Assembly: GCF_963678635.1 (NCBI RefSeq)
Contig: NC_087070.1
Location: 5,676,539 to 5,740,538 of the forward strand
Direction of reading: 5' to 3'
Length of the DNA stretch: 64,000 nt
Source of the DNA: Symsagittifera roscoffensis
Taxonomy: Eukaryota > Xenacoelomorpha > Acoela > Convolutidae
Positions 19,801-32,186 of the stretch are shown piece after piece; positions within the stretch are counted from its first letter, which is position 1, and every line of letters begins with the position of its first letter. A program made the position numbers and the translations under genes. The notes under the pieces are model-generated. The model was not told the origin of the DNA and searched no databases. It saw nothing but the letters and a program-made list of their open reading frames with translations.

Positions 19801-22800
19801 GTGCCTGCTTACATTCTTCATGTTCTTTGGAGAGTTGCGAATTCCGTTTTGGTTTTATAAGAACGACTCTCAGCCTAACTCTGCAGAGTTTAGATAATTA
19901 CATTATATTAAATCAAAAAATTAACTGTCCTTACACGTTGTTCTAACACCGATTTTGATCAAGTCTTTTTACATCATGCGGAGAAGGGTTCAATCAGCTT
20001 ATTCGAGCAGTTAAACATAACTTACGAAGGAAGGAAGCCGAAAAGGCATAATTTTGCAAAGAAGTGCCTCACACGAAAGAATTAGGAAGCACTATCTAAG
20101 TTCTGATGAAAAACTTGCTTCCACTTAAACTCTTGGTTCAGCGTTTCTTGACAAAATTCGAAAAGATGAAAATTCAAAATATGAATCTGTTTTGTTGAAG
20201 ATAATTGATTGCTTTCATGATGATCATGGTTCTTTGGTTAGTGATTATGTAAGCTCTGCAATAAAATAATCGACACTCTTCAACGTACGTTTTTCTTCTA
20301 GCAGTTTAAACTGATAAATCTTAAACAGCTAAGAACTTGTTCGGAAAAAGTTTATTCAATTAAGACGAAATGTTTTTAGAAAATAGGAAACTTTGATAAA
20401 TGTGTGAACAGTCGAAAGAAATTCTGTTTGAAATAAAAAATGACTTCGTTTTTGAAGTAATTGTCAACTTCTTCTTCCTGCGCCAGACCATGTTTTCTTC
20501 TCAACAGAGAAAATTTATCCTTATCTATTTTTAAGCAGAGACAAATTTATTCTCTCTTTCATTTCTTTCTTGTACCTTTAACACTAACAATTTCATTTTT
20601 TCAACAACCAAGCAGAGAAACTTCTTGGGGACTGAAACACTTCTTCGGATCTCTGCAGAAGATGTCAAAATCAATTATTTCTTTAAAAGCTGTCATTTTT
20701 AGTAAATGTTCACTTGTCAGCAACTGAAAACATTTTCCGTATCCCAGATCCGCATTTTCATCAAAATTTTGTTCATCCAAATCATATGAAAACAGGTTTT
20801 TTTCCCAAAGGTGTCTTAAACATAGCTAACTCGTTTCTAAATTCTCTGGTTCTTTTACCATCGAGTTCTCTCCATTCTGAAAAAACTCTGATAACTTGCT
20901 CACTAGACTGGGAAATATTCTTAAATTTGAGAATCTTCATAGACTCAGTGACAATTTTAAACTAGATGCGTTAAATCGCTTTTTCTATCAAGATTGGAGT
21001 TAATTTTTGGTATTGATTTCCGTTTCTTCTGAAAAGTTTGTTCATGTTGATGGTTGAATTGGAATGAACTCAACTGTAGGAGCTATCAGTTAAAATCAAC
21101 TAAATTCTTTTCAGCTGTATCCTATTACCAGCTAAAACCTCGAAACTTATTTGCTTACCTTTTCTAAAAACGTACAAAACATCTGAAATGATTCAAAAAG
21201 TATTCAACGATGCAGGCAATTTGATTGAAAAATCAATCAATTTGTGTCATTCATGTCGCTGATTTTGTTTTTTTTTGAAGTTTTGTAGAATAAGATGTTT
21301 CTTTGAAATGAAGCTAATTTTAAACGTTTTTCTAAGGAAAGAAAAAATTTCTTAAAATTATTCCTGTTGCTCGCAACCTTGATTGAGAATCTTTATTCAG
21401 ATTTGAAAAAAAAATAAGTGAAAACAAGTTGTCAAGTTATTTTATCCATCTCATCACCATGGTAGGAAAAAAAAGATATCGTTCTGGATTGATTGAATTT
21501 TTATTGGATACTTCTAGTACTTAGACGAATCTAGAAGATAATTTGTGGAGACTTCTCATAAAATTTTAAGAGTTGATTGTAGATTCTTACCTTTAAAAGA
21601 TTCTGGAAGCTAATGAGTATTGACTTAATTTTCTCTGGTGAACTTATTCTACAATTTTCTCAGATATAAGAAAAACAATGCGTAATGACGTCAATTTTTT
21701 TATTTTGGATTTATTTCTAAAACGAAAGACATCTTTTCAGTTCTGTTCAAAAGTTTGCATCACATCATAGTCCCGGATCAGCTAATTTGTATGTACGAGT
21801 TTGATTTGTTAAAACTGTTGATTTTTTTATTAAATTTTATTGTTCTGTGAATAGTGAGCTTGTCAATTTTTCGACAATTAAAAGAACATTTGAAAATGTG
21901 TTAATGAGATTCATGTCAAAGATGCTTTTTTCCAGCTGAATCATTTTTTCACATAAAAAAAAATGTATGTAATTTGTTGCACGTATGTAAAAATCATCTC
22001 AGATTTTCTAGCAAGAACCAAAACTTTGAGTTGATTTTCATGACAAGTATGCAAATTGTTTCACCCAGTTTTATTCAAGGAATAAAAAAAATTGATTTTT
22101 TTTCAACTGGAGTGCAAAAATTTTTTCGAAATTTCCTGCAAAATACAATGAATGATTTTAGTTTTCCGTTTATGTGCGAAAAAATTTAAATTGTTTTTGG
22201 TAAGATGCAAAATTTTATGTGGCTTTTCAAAAAATATATGCAAAAACCCATTTTTTCAAAAATGATATTGCGAAAAACTCGAAAACTTATAGTACAAAAC
22301 TAGCTGACTAACTGCTTACAAAAATTTTATTTTGGTGAGTTTTCAAGCAACAGAAATGCAGAGGAACTTCATAAAAACTAATTTTCAAAGGTGCAAGACA
22401 AACTCATTTTCTAGAATTGTTGTAGGCAGGGTTGCAATATTTAAAAGTAGGAATTTTGAGACCAAGAAAATTTCCCATCTGGGGCTAACATCTTTCATGG
22501 AGTAAAATTTTGGCAAGAAGAGCAGACTGATCAGTTGAAGAGATATGAAAAATATTGATTTTGAGATTAAATGAAAATGCAGGTAAACAACATGAGTCAT
22601 CATCATTTCTATTTTTGGAAGTAATAACATCATTTCTTTTTATAGACTATTTTGTATGGAATATCCAGCTCTGGAAATTGATTGACCTTCTTCTTCTAAA
22701 ATTACTCCACATCTCTCTACAAAAACCGTTCCTCCAGATGGCTGCTGCTTTGTGTCTAGCACTTCCCACTTTTTGTTCAGATTATTATGGAAAATCACTA

Positions 22801-24179
22801 TTTACTTACTTCTGTATCGAACGAATTTTACAAAAAATACTTAAAATCTAAATTTTTTAAAGTGCCTGCTTACATTCTTTATGTTCTTTGAAGAGTTGTG
22901 AATACCGTTTTGGTTTAATAAGAACGTCTCTCAGCCTACTTCTGCAGAGTTTAGATAATTACATTATATTAAATCAAGAAATTAACTGTCCTTAGACGTT
23001 GTTCTAACACGGATTTTGATCAAGTGTTTTTACATCATGCGGAGAAGGGTTCAATCAGCTGATTCGAGCAGTTAAACATAACTTACGAAGAAAGGAAGCC
23101 GAAAACGACATAGTTTTGCAAAGAAGCGCCTCACGCAAAAAAAAATTAGGAACCACTATCTAAGTACTGATCAAAAACTTGCTTCCACTTAAAATCTTGC
23201 TTCAGCGTTTCTGGACAAAATTCGAAAAGACGAAAACTCAAAATATGAATCTGTTTTGTTGAAGATAATTGAATGCTTTCATGATGATCATGGTTCTTTG
23301 GTTAGTGATTATCTAAGCTCTGCAATAAAATAATCAACACTCTTCAACGTAAGTTTTTCTTCCAGCAGTTCAAACTGATAAATCTTAAACAGCTAAGAAT
23401 TGGTTCGGAAAAACTTTATTCAATTAAGACGAAGTAGTTTTAGAAAATAAAAAACTTTGATAATTGTGTGAGCGGTCAAAAGAAATGCTGTTTGAAATAA
23501 AAAAAGACTTCGTTCGTGAAGTAATTGTCAATTTCTTTTTCCTGCGCCAGACCATGTTTTCTTCTCAACAGAGAAAATTTATCCTTTTCTTTCTTTTCAG
23601 CAGAGACAATTTATTCTCTCTTTCATTTATTTTCTTTTACCTTTAACACGAACTGTTTCAATTTTTCAACAATCAAGCAGAGAAAATTCTAAGGGACTGA
23701 AACACTTCTTCGGATCTCTCCAGAAGAAGTCAAAATCAATTATTTCTTTAAAAGCAGTCATTCTTAGTATATGTTCACTTGTGAGCAACTGAAAACTTTT
23801 TCCGTATCCCAGATCCGCATTTTCATTAAAATTTTGGTTCATCCAAATCATATGAAAACATGTTTTTTCCCCAAAGGTGTCTTAAACATAGCTAACTCGT
23901 TTCTAAATCCTCTGGTTCTTTTACTATCGAGTTCTCTTCATTCTGAAAAAATTCTGATAACTTGCTCACTAGACTGGGAAATATTCCTAAAGTTGAGAAT
24001 TTTCATAGACTCAGTGACAATTTTAATCTGGATGCGTGAAATCGCTTCTTCTATCAAGATTGGTGTTAACTTTTGGAATTGATTTCCGTTTCTTCTGAAA
24101 AGTTTGTTCATGTTGATGGCTGAAATGGAATGATCTCAACTGTAGGAGGTTTTCAGTTAAAATCAACTAAATTATTTTC

Positions 24180-24329
24180 AGCTGTATCCTATTACCAGCT
24201 AAAACCTCGAAACGTTTTTGCTTACCTTTTCTAAAAATGTACAAAACATCTGAAATGATTCAAAAGGTTTTCAACGATGCAGGCAATTTGGTTAAAAAAT
24301 CAAACAATTTGTGTCATCCATTTCGCTGA
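24180..24329 (+). pseudogene. Unit 2, open block after a TTTTCAG acceptor
   Basis: After TTATTTTCAG the frame reads Cys-Ile-Leu-Leu-Pro-Ala-Lys, then SEMIQKVFNDAGNLVKK, and stops at TGA on 24327-24329. The same peptide is present in all units with mostly conservative changes. Just upstream, a block reading SSEKFVHVDG in another frame suggests an exon pair split by a short GTAGGAG..TTTTCAG intron of about 45-60 bp. Family unknown. Confidence 0.4.
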
Positions 24330-24804
24330 TTTTGTTTTTTTATGAAGTTTTGTAGAAAAAGATTTTATTTGAACTGAAGCTAATTATAAACGTTTTTTTA
24401 AGAAAAGAAAAAATTTCTTAAAATTGTTCCTGTTGCTCGCAACCTTGATTGAGCATCTTTCTTCAGATTTGAAAAAAAACAAATGAAAACAATTTGTCAA
24501 GTTAATTTATCTATCTCATCACCCTGTTAGGAAAAAAAGATTTCGTTCTGGATTGATTGAGTTTTTAATGGATACTTCTAGTACTTAGACGATTCTAGAA
24601 GATAATTTGTGGGGACTTCTCTTAAAATTTTAGGAGTTAATTGTAGATTTTTACCTTTAAAAGATTCTGGCAGCTAATGAGTATTGACTTAGTTTTCTCT
24701 GGTGAACTTATTCTACAATTTTCTCAGATTTAAGAAAAATAATGCGTGATGACGTCAATTTTTTTATTTTGGATTTATTTGTAAAACGAAAGACATCTTT
24801 TCAG

Positions 24805-25022
24805 TTCTGTTCAAAAGTTTGCATCACAACATAGTCCCGGATCAGCTAATTTATATGTACGAGTTTGATTTGTTAAAACTGTTGATTTTTTTTATTAATT
24901 TTTATCGTTCTGTGAATAGTGAGCTTGTCAATTTTTCTACAATTAAAAGAACATTTGATAATGTGTTAATGAGAATCAAGTCAAAGATGGTTTTTTTCCA
25001 GCTGAATCACTTTTTCGCATAA
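24805..25022 (+). pseudogene. Unit 2, intact last exon of the array gene
   Basis: A CATCTTTTCAG acceptor ends at 24804. The following frame is open for about 71 codons (VPDQLIYMYEFDLLKLL, then NSELVNFSTIKRTFDNV) to TAA at 25020-25022. The tail has ATTCAAGGAATAAA about 120 bp further, a plausible poly(A) signal. The identical exon is open in unit 2' (54760-54977). In other units a T-run length change breaks it after about 25 codons. No family recognised. Confidence 0.45.
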
Positions 25023-25165
25023 AAATGTATGTAATTTTTAGCACGTATGTAAGAATCATCTCAGATTTTCTAGCAGGAGCCAAAACTTTGAGTTGAATTT
25101 CATGACAAGTATGCAAATTGTTTCACCCAGTTTTATTCAAGGAATAAAAAAAAAATTGTTTTTTT

Positions 25166-28100
25166 TTCAACTGGAATGCAAAAAATTTTTCGAAATTTCC
25201 TGTAAACTACAATGAATGATTTTAGTTTTCCGTTTATGTGCAAAAAAATTTAAATTGTTTTTGGTAAGATGCAAAATTTTATGTGGTTTTTCAAAAAATA
25301 TATGCAAAAACCCATTTTTTCAAAAATGATATTGCGAAAAACTCGAAAACGTGTAGTACAAAACTAGCTGACTAACTGCTTACAAAAATTTTATATTGGT
25401 GAGTTTTCAAGCAATAGAAATGCAGAGGAACTTTATAAAAATTAATTTTCAACGGTGAAAGACAAACTCATTTTCTAGAATTGTTGTAGTCAGGGTTGGA
25501 ATATTTAAAAGTAGGGTTTTTGAGACCAAGAAAATCTCCCATCTGGGGCTAACATCTTTCCTGGAGTACAATTTTGGCTAGAAGAGCAGACTGATCAATT
25601 GAAGAGAAATGAAAAATATTGATTTTGAGATTAAATGAAAATGCAGGTAAACAACATGAGTCATCATCATTTCTATTTTTGGAAGTGCTAATATCATTTC
25701 TTTTTATAGGATATTTTATATGAAATATCCAGCTCTGGAAATTGATTGAATCTCCTTCTTCTAAAATTATCCAGATCTCCCTACAAAAACCGTTTTTCCG
25801 GATGGCTGCTGCTATGTGTCAAGCACTTCCCACTTTTGTTCAGATTTTTATGGAAAATGGCTATTTACTTCTGTTTCGAACAAATTTTACAAAAAATACT
25901 TAAAATCTCAATTTTTTTAGGTGCCTGCTTACAGTGTTTATGTTCTTTGGAGAGTTGTGAATTCCGTTTTGGTTTAATAAGAACGTCTCGCAGCCTAACT
26001 CTTCAGTGTTTAGATAATTACCTTATATTAAATCAAGAAATTAACTGTCCTTGCACGTTGTTCTAAATCCGATTTTGATCAAGTGTTTTAACATCATGCG
26101 GAGAAGGGTTCAATCAGCTTTTTCGAGCAGTTAAACATAACTTACGAAGGAAGAAAGCCAAAAAAAGGCATAGTTTTGCGGAGAAGCGCCTCACGCGAAA
26201 AAAATTAGGAAGCACTATCTAAGTTCTGATCAAAAACTTGCTTCCACTTAAACTCTTGGCTCAGCGTTTCTGGACAAAATTCGAAAAGACGAAAACTCAA
26301 AATATGAATCTGTTTTGTTGAAGATAATTGAATGTTTTCATGATGATCATGGTTCTTTGGTTAGTGATTATGTAAGCTCTGCAATAAAATAATCAACACT
26401 CTTCAACGTAGGTTTTTCTTCTAGCAGTTTAAACTGATAAATCTTAAACAGCTAAAAATTGGTTCGGAAAAACTTTATTCAATTAAGACGAAATGTTTTT
26501 AGAAAATAGGAAACTTTGATAAATGTGAGAACAGTCGAAAGAAATTCAGTTTGAAATAAAAAATGACTTCGTTTTTGAAGTAATTGTCAATTTCTTCTTC
26601 CTGCGCCAGACCATGTTTTCTTCTCAACAGAGAAAATTTATCCTTTTTTTCCCTTTCAGCAGAGACAATTTATTCTCTCTTTCATTTCTTTCTTTTACCT
26701 TTAACGCGAACTGTTTCAATTTTTCAACAATCAACAAGAGAAACTTCTAAGGGACTGAAACACTTCTTCGGATCTCTGCAGAAGATGTCAAAATCAATCA
26801 GTTCTTTAAAAGCACTCATTTTTAGTTTATGTTCACTTGTGAGCAACTGAAAACTTTTTCCGTATCGCAGATCCGCATTTTCATTAAAATTTTAGTTCAT
26901 CCAAATCATATGAAAACAGGTTTTTTTCCCAAAGGTGTCTTAAACATAGATAACTCGTTTCTAAATTCTCTGGTTCTTTTACTATCGAGTTCTCTTCATT
27001 CTGAAAAAATTCTGATAACTTGCTCACTAGATTGGGAAATATTCCTGAATTTGAGAACCTTCATAGACTCAGTGACAATTTTAAACTGGATGCGTTAAAT
27101 CGCTTCTTCTATCAAGGTTGATGTTAACTTTTGGAATTGATTTCCGTTCCTTCTGAAAAGTTTGTTCATGTTGATGTTTGAATTGGAATGAACTCAACTG
27201 TAGGAGGTTTTCAGTTAAAATTAACTAAATTCTTTTCAGCTGTATCCTATTACCAGCTAAAACCTCGAAACGTTTTTGCTTACCTTTTCTAAAAACGTAC
27301 AAAACATCTGAAATGATTCAAAAGGTATTCAACGATGCAGGCCATTTGGTTAAAAAATCGAACAATTTGTGTCATCCATTTTGCTGATTTTATTTTTTAA
27401 GAAGTTTTGTAGAATAAGATGTTTATTTGAACTGAAGCTAATTTTAAACGTTTTTCTAGGAAAAAAAAATTTCTTAAAATTATTCCTGTTGCTCGCAACC
27501 TTGATTGAGCATCTTTTTTCAGATTTGAAAAAAAAACAAGTGAAAACAAATTTTCAAGTTATTTTATCCATCTCATCACCCTGGTAGGAAAACAAGATTT
27601 CGTTCTGGATTGATTGAGTTTTTATTGGATACTTCTAGTACTTAGACGATGCTAGAAGATAATTTGTGGGGACTTCTCATAAAATTGTTGGAGTTAATTG
27701 TAGATTCTTATCTTTAAAAGATTTTGGAAGCTAATGAGTATCGACTTAATTTTCTCTGGTGAACTTATTCTACAATTTTCTAAGATATAAGAAAAAAAAT
27801 GCGTGATGACGTCAATTTTTTTTATTTTGGATTTATTTCTAAAACGAAAGTCATCTTTTCAGTTCTGTTCAAAAGTTTGCATCACATCATAGACCCGGAT
27901 CAGCTAATTTGTATGTACGAGTTTGATTTGTTAAAACTGTTGATTTTTTTATTAATTTTTATTGTTCTGTGAATAGTGAGCTTGTCATTTTTTCTACAAT
28001 TAAAAGAACATTTGAAAATGTATTAATGAGATTCATGTCAAAGATGGTTTTTTTCCAGCTGAATCATTTTTTCACATAAAAAAAAATGTATGTAATTTGT

Positions 28101-29070
28101 AGCACGTATGTAAAAATCATCTCAGATTTTCTAGCAAGAACCAAAACTTTGAGTTGATTTTCATGACAAGTATGCAATTTGTTTCACCCAGTTTTATTCA
28201 AGGAATAAAAAAAAAATTTTTTTTTTTCTCAATTGGAATGCAAAAAAAGTTTTGTAGAATAAGATGTTTATTTGAACTGAAGCTAATTTTAAACGTTTTT
28301 CTAGGAAAAAAAAATTTCTTAAAATTATTCCTGTTGCTCGCAACCTTGATTGAGCATCTTTTTTCCGATTTAAAAAAAAAAAACAAGTGAAAACAAATTT
28401 TCAAGTTATTTTATCCATCTCATCACCCTGGTAGGAAAACAAGATTTCGTTCTGGATTGATTGAGTTTTTATTGGATACTTCTAGTACTTAGACGATGCT
28501 AGAAGATAATTTGTGGGGACTTCTCATAAAATTGTAGGAGTTAATTGTAGATTCTTATCTTTAAAAGATTCTGGAAGCTAATGAGTATTGACTTAATTTT
28601 CTCTGGTGAACTTATTCTACAATTTTCTAAGATATAAGAAAAAAAAATGCGTAATGACGTCAATTTTTTTTATTTTGGATTTATTTCTAAAACGAAAGTC
28701 ATCTTTTCAGTTCTGTTCAAAAGTTTGCATCACATCATAGACCCGGATCAGCTAATTTGTATGTACGAGTTTGATTTGTTAAAACTGTTGATTTTTTAAT
28801 TAATTTTTATTGTTCTGTGAATAGTGAGCTTGTCATTTTTTCTACAATTAAAAGAACATTTGAAAATGTGTTAGTGAGATTCATGTCAAAGATGGTTTTT
28901 TTCCAGCTGAATCATTTTTTCACATAAAAAAAATGTATGTAATTTGTAGCACGTATGTAAAAATCATCTCAGATTTTCTAGCAAGAACCAAAATTTTGAG
29001 TTGATTTTCATGACAAGTATGCAATTTGTTTCACCCAGTTTTATTCAAGGAATAAAAAAATTTTTTTTTT
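25166..29070 (+). repeat. Array unit 3 with an internal 845-bp tandem duplication (3905 bp)
   Basis: Landmarks follow the usual order to about 28247. The last part of the unit (27403-28247, from AGTTTTGTAGAATAAG to the tail) is then repeated at 28248-29070. The two halves differ at few positions. The junction replaces the start of a new unit after CAATTGGAATGCAAAAAA. In this unit the PDGCC segment and CSDFYGKWLFTS are in one frame (25802-25920). Confidence 0.85.
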
Positions 29071-32000
29071 TTCAACTGGAATGCAAAAAATTTTTCTAAA
29101 TTTCCTGCAAAATACAATGAATAATTTTAGTTTTTCATTTATGTGCGAAAAATTTTAAATTTATTTGAGTAAGTTGCAAAATTGTATGTGGTTTTTCAAA
29201 AAATATGTGCAAAAACCCATTTTTTTAAAAATGATATTGCGAAAATTTCAAAAACTTATAGTACAAAACTAGCTGACTAACTGCTTACAAAAATTTTATA
29301 TTGGTGAGTTTTCAAGCAACAGAAATGCAGAGGAACTTCATAAAAATTAAGTTTCAACGGTGCAAGACAAACTCATTTTCTGGAACTGTTGTAGGCAGGG
29401 TTGGAATATTTAAAAGTAAGGTTTTTCAGACCAAGAAAATCTCCCATCTGGGGCTAACATCTTTCCTGGAGTGAAACTTTGGCAACAAGAGCAGACTGAT
29501 CAATTGAAAAGAAATGAAAAAAAATTTTGATTTTGAGATTAAATGAAAATGCACATAAACAACATGAGTCATCATCATTTCTATTTTCGGAAGCGCTAAC
29601 ATCATTTCTTTTTAAAGGATATTTTATATGAAATATCAAGCTCTGGAAATTGATTGATTCTCCTTCTTCTAAAATTACTCCACATCTCTCTACAAAAACC
29701 GTTCCTCCGGATGGCTGCTGCTTTGTGTCTAGCACTTCCCACTTTTTGTTCAGATTATTATGGAAAATCACTATTTACTTACTTCTGTATCGAACGAGTT
29801 TTACAAAAAATACTTAAAATCTAAATTTTTTTTAAAGGCCTGCTTACATTCTTTATGTTCTTTGAAGAGTTGTGAATACCGTTTTGGTTTAATAAGAACG
29901 TCTCTCAGCCTACTTCTGCAGAGTTTAGATAATTACGTTATATTATATCAAGAAATTAACTGTCCTTGCACGTTGTTCTAAATCCGATTTTGATCAAGTG
30001 TTTTTACATTATGCGGAGAAGGGTTCAATCAGCTTTTTCGAGCAGTTAAACATAACATACGAAGGAAGGATGCCAAAAAAGGCATAGTTTTGCAAAGAAG
30101 CGCATCACGCGAAAAAAAAAATAATTAGCACAGTCTAAGTTCTGATCAAAAACTTGCTTCCACTTAAACTCTTGATTCAGCGTTTCTGGACAAAATTCGA
30201 AAAGAGGAAAACTCAAAATATGAAACTGTTTTAATGAAGATAATTGAATGCTTTCATGATGAACCTGGTTCTTTGGTTAGTGATTATGTAAGCTCTGCAA
30301 TAAAATAATCAACACTCTTCAACGTAGCAGTTTAAACTGATAAATCTTAAACAGCTAAGAATTGGTTCGGAAAAAGTTTTTTTAATTAAGACGCAGTAGT
30401 TTTAGAAAAAAAGAAACTTTGATAATTGTGTAAACAGTCAAAAGAAATTCTGTTTGAAATAAAAAATGACTTCGTTTGTGAAGTAATTGTCAATTTCTTC
30501 TTCCTGCACCAGACCATGTTTTCTTCTCAACAGAGAAAATTTATCCTTTTTTTTCTTTTCAGCAGAGACAATTTATTCTCTCTTTCATTTCTTTCTTGTA
30601 TTTTTAACACGAACTGTTTCAATTTTTCAACTATCAAGCAGAGAAACTTCTAAGGGACTGAAACACTTCTTCGGATCTCTGCAGAAGATGTCAAAATCAA
30701 TCATTTCTCTAAAAGCGGTCATTTTTAGTAAATGTTCACTTGTCAGCAACTGAAAACTTTTTCCGTCTCCTAGATCCGCATTTTCATCAAAATTTTGTTC
30801 ATCCAAATTATATGAAAACAGGTTTTTTTTTCCCAAAGAAACATTCAACATAGCTAACTCGTTTCTAATTTTTCTGGTTCTTTTACTATCAAGTTCTCTC
30901 CATTCTGAAAAAACTCTGATAATTTGCTCACTAGACTGGGAAATATTCCTAAACTTGAGAATCTTCAGAGTCTCAGTGTCAATTTCAAACTGGATGCGTT
31001 AAATCGCTTTTTCTATCAAGATTGGTTTTAACTTTTGGAATTTATTTCCGTTTCTTCTGAAAAGTTTGTTCATGATGATGGTTGAATTGGAATGAACTCA
31101 ACTGTAAGAGGTTTTCAGTTAAAGTCAACTAAATTCTTTTCAGTTGTATCCTATTACCAGCTAACACCTCGGAACGTTTTTGCTTACTTTTTCTAAAAAT
31201 GTACAAAACATCTGAATTGATTCAAAAGGTATTCAACGATGCAGGCAATTTGGTTTAAAAATCAAACAATTTGTGTCATCCATTTCGCTGATTTTAATTT
31301 TTTATTAAGTTTTGTAGAATAAAATGTTTATTTGAACTGAAGCTAATTTTAAACGTTTTTTTAAGAAAAGAAAAAATTTCTTAAAATTATTCCTGTTGCT
31401 CGCAACCTTGATTGAGCATCTTTATTCAGATTTGAAAAAAATTAGTGAAAAAAAATTGTTATTTTATCCATCTCATCACCCTGGTAGGAAAAAAAAAGAT
31501 TTCGTTCTGGATTGATTGAGTTTTTATTGGATATTTCTAGTACTTCGACGATTCTAGAAGATAATTTGTGGGGATTTTTCATAAAATTTTAGGAGTTAAT
31601 TGTAGATTTTACCTTTGAACGATTCTGGAAGCTAATGAGTATTGACGTAGTTTTCTCTGGTGAACTTATTCTACAATTTTCTCAGATTTAAGAAAAATAA
31701 TGCGTAATGACGTCAATTTTTTTATTTTGGATTTATTTTTAAAACTAAAGACATTTTTTCAGTTCTGTTCAAAAGCTTGCATCACATCATAGTCCCGGAT
31801 CAGCTAATTTGTATGTACGAATTGATTTGTTGAAAATTGTTGATTTTTTTATTAATTTTTATCGTTCTGTGAATAGTGAGCCTGTCAATTTTTACTACAA
31901 TTAAAAGAGCATTTGTTAATGTGTTAATGAGAATCATGTCAAAGATAGTTTTTATCCAGCTGAATCATTTTTTCACATAAAAGATATGTATTTGTTAGCA

Positions 32001-32122
32001 CGTATGTAAAAATCAACTCAGATTTTCTAGCAAAAAGCAAAAGTTTGAGTTGATTTTCATGACAAGTATGCAAATTGTTTCACTCAGTTTTATGCAAGGA
32101 ATAAATAATTTTTTGTTTTTTT
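29071..32122 (+). repeat. Array unit 4 (3052 bp)
   Basis: Anchor GCGGAGAAGGG at 30013. This unit has lost both splice signals of the 63-bp intron and lacks the AGTTTTTCTTCT insert after CAACGTA near 30325. Its relative is unit 4' at 59022. Confidence 0.88.
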
Positions 32123-32186
32123 TTCAACAGGAATGCAAATTTTTTTCGAAATTTCCTGCAAACTACAATGAATGATTTAAATTTTT

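Larger units (their letters stand above)
19046..22101 (+). repeat. Array unit 1 (3056 bp)
   Basis: The unit begins TTCAACTGGAATGCAAAAA and ends after an AATAAA signal and T-run, where the next unit starts with the same words. The order inside is non-coding head (about 325 bp), an open block, a 63-bp intron, the PDGCC block, further coding-like blocks, a last exon, and a tail with ATTCAAGGAATAAA. The anchor GCGGAGAAGGG lies at 19978, 3061 bp before that of unit 2. The head is also preceded by an inverted TTTTTGCATTC, making a short palindrome at the array edge. Confidence 0.9.
22102..25165 (+). repeat. Array unit 2 (3064 bp)
   Basis: Same order of landmarks as unit 1. It is distinguished by GGAATTTTGAGACC and a TTTCATGGAG variant near 22450-22500, and by an intact last exon (24805-25022). 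The anchor GCGGAGAAGGG is at 23039. The nearest relative is unit 2' at 52055. Confidence 0.9.

Noticed and set aside
20461-20727. 88-codon plus frame kept at the same length in several units
   Set aside because: It is Phe/Ser-rich, starts at a non-ATG codon, and an equally long minus frame overlaps it. The equal length may reflect recent common origin rather than selection, so it is not listed as a gene.
30000-30110. Parts of the array gene as a viral or transposon replicase
   Set aside because: Peptide blocks such as VFLHHAEKGS gave a vague resemblance to several protein types, but no catalytic motif could be placed.
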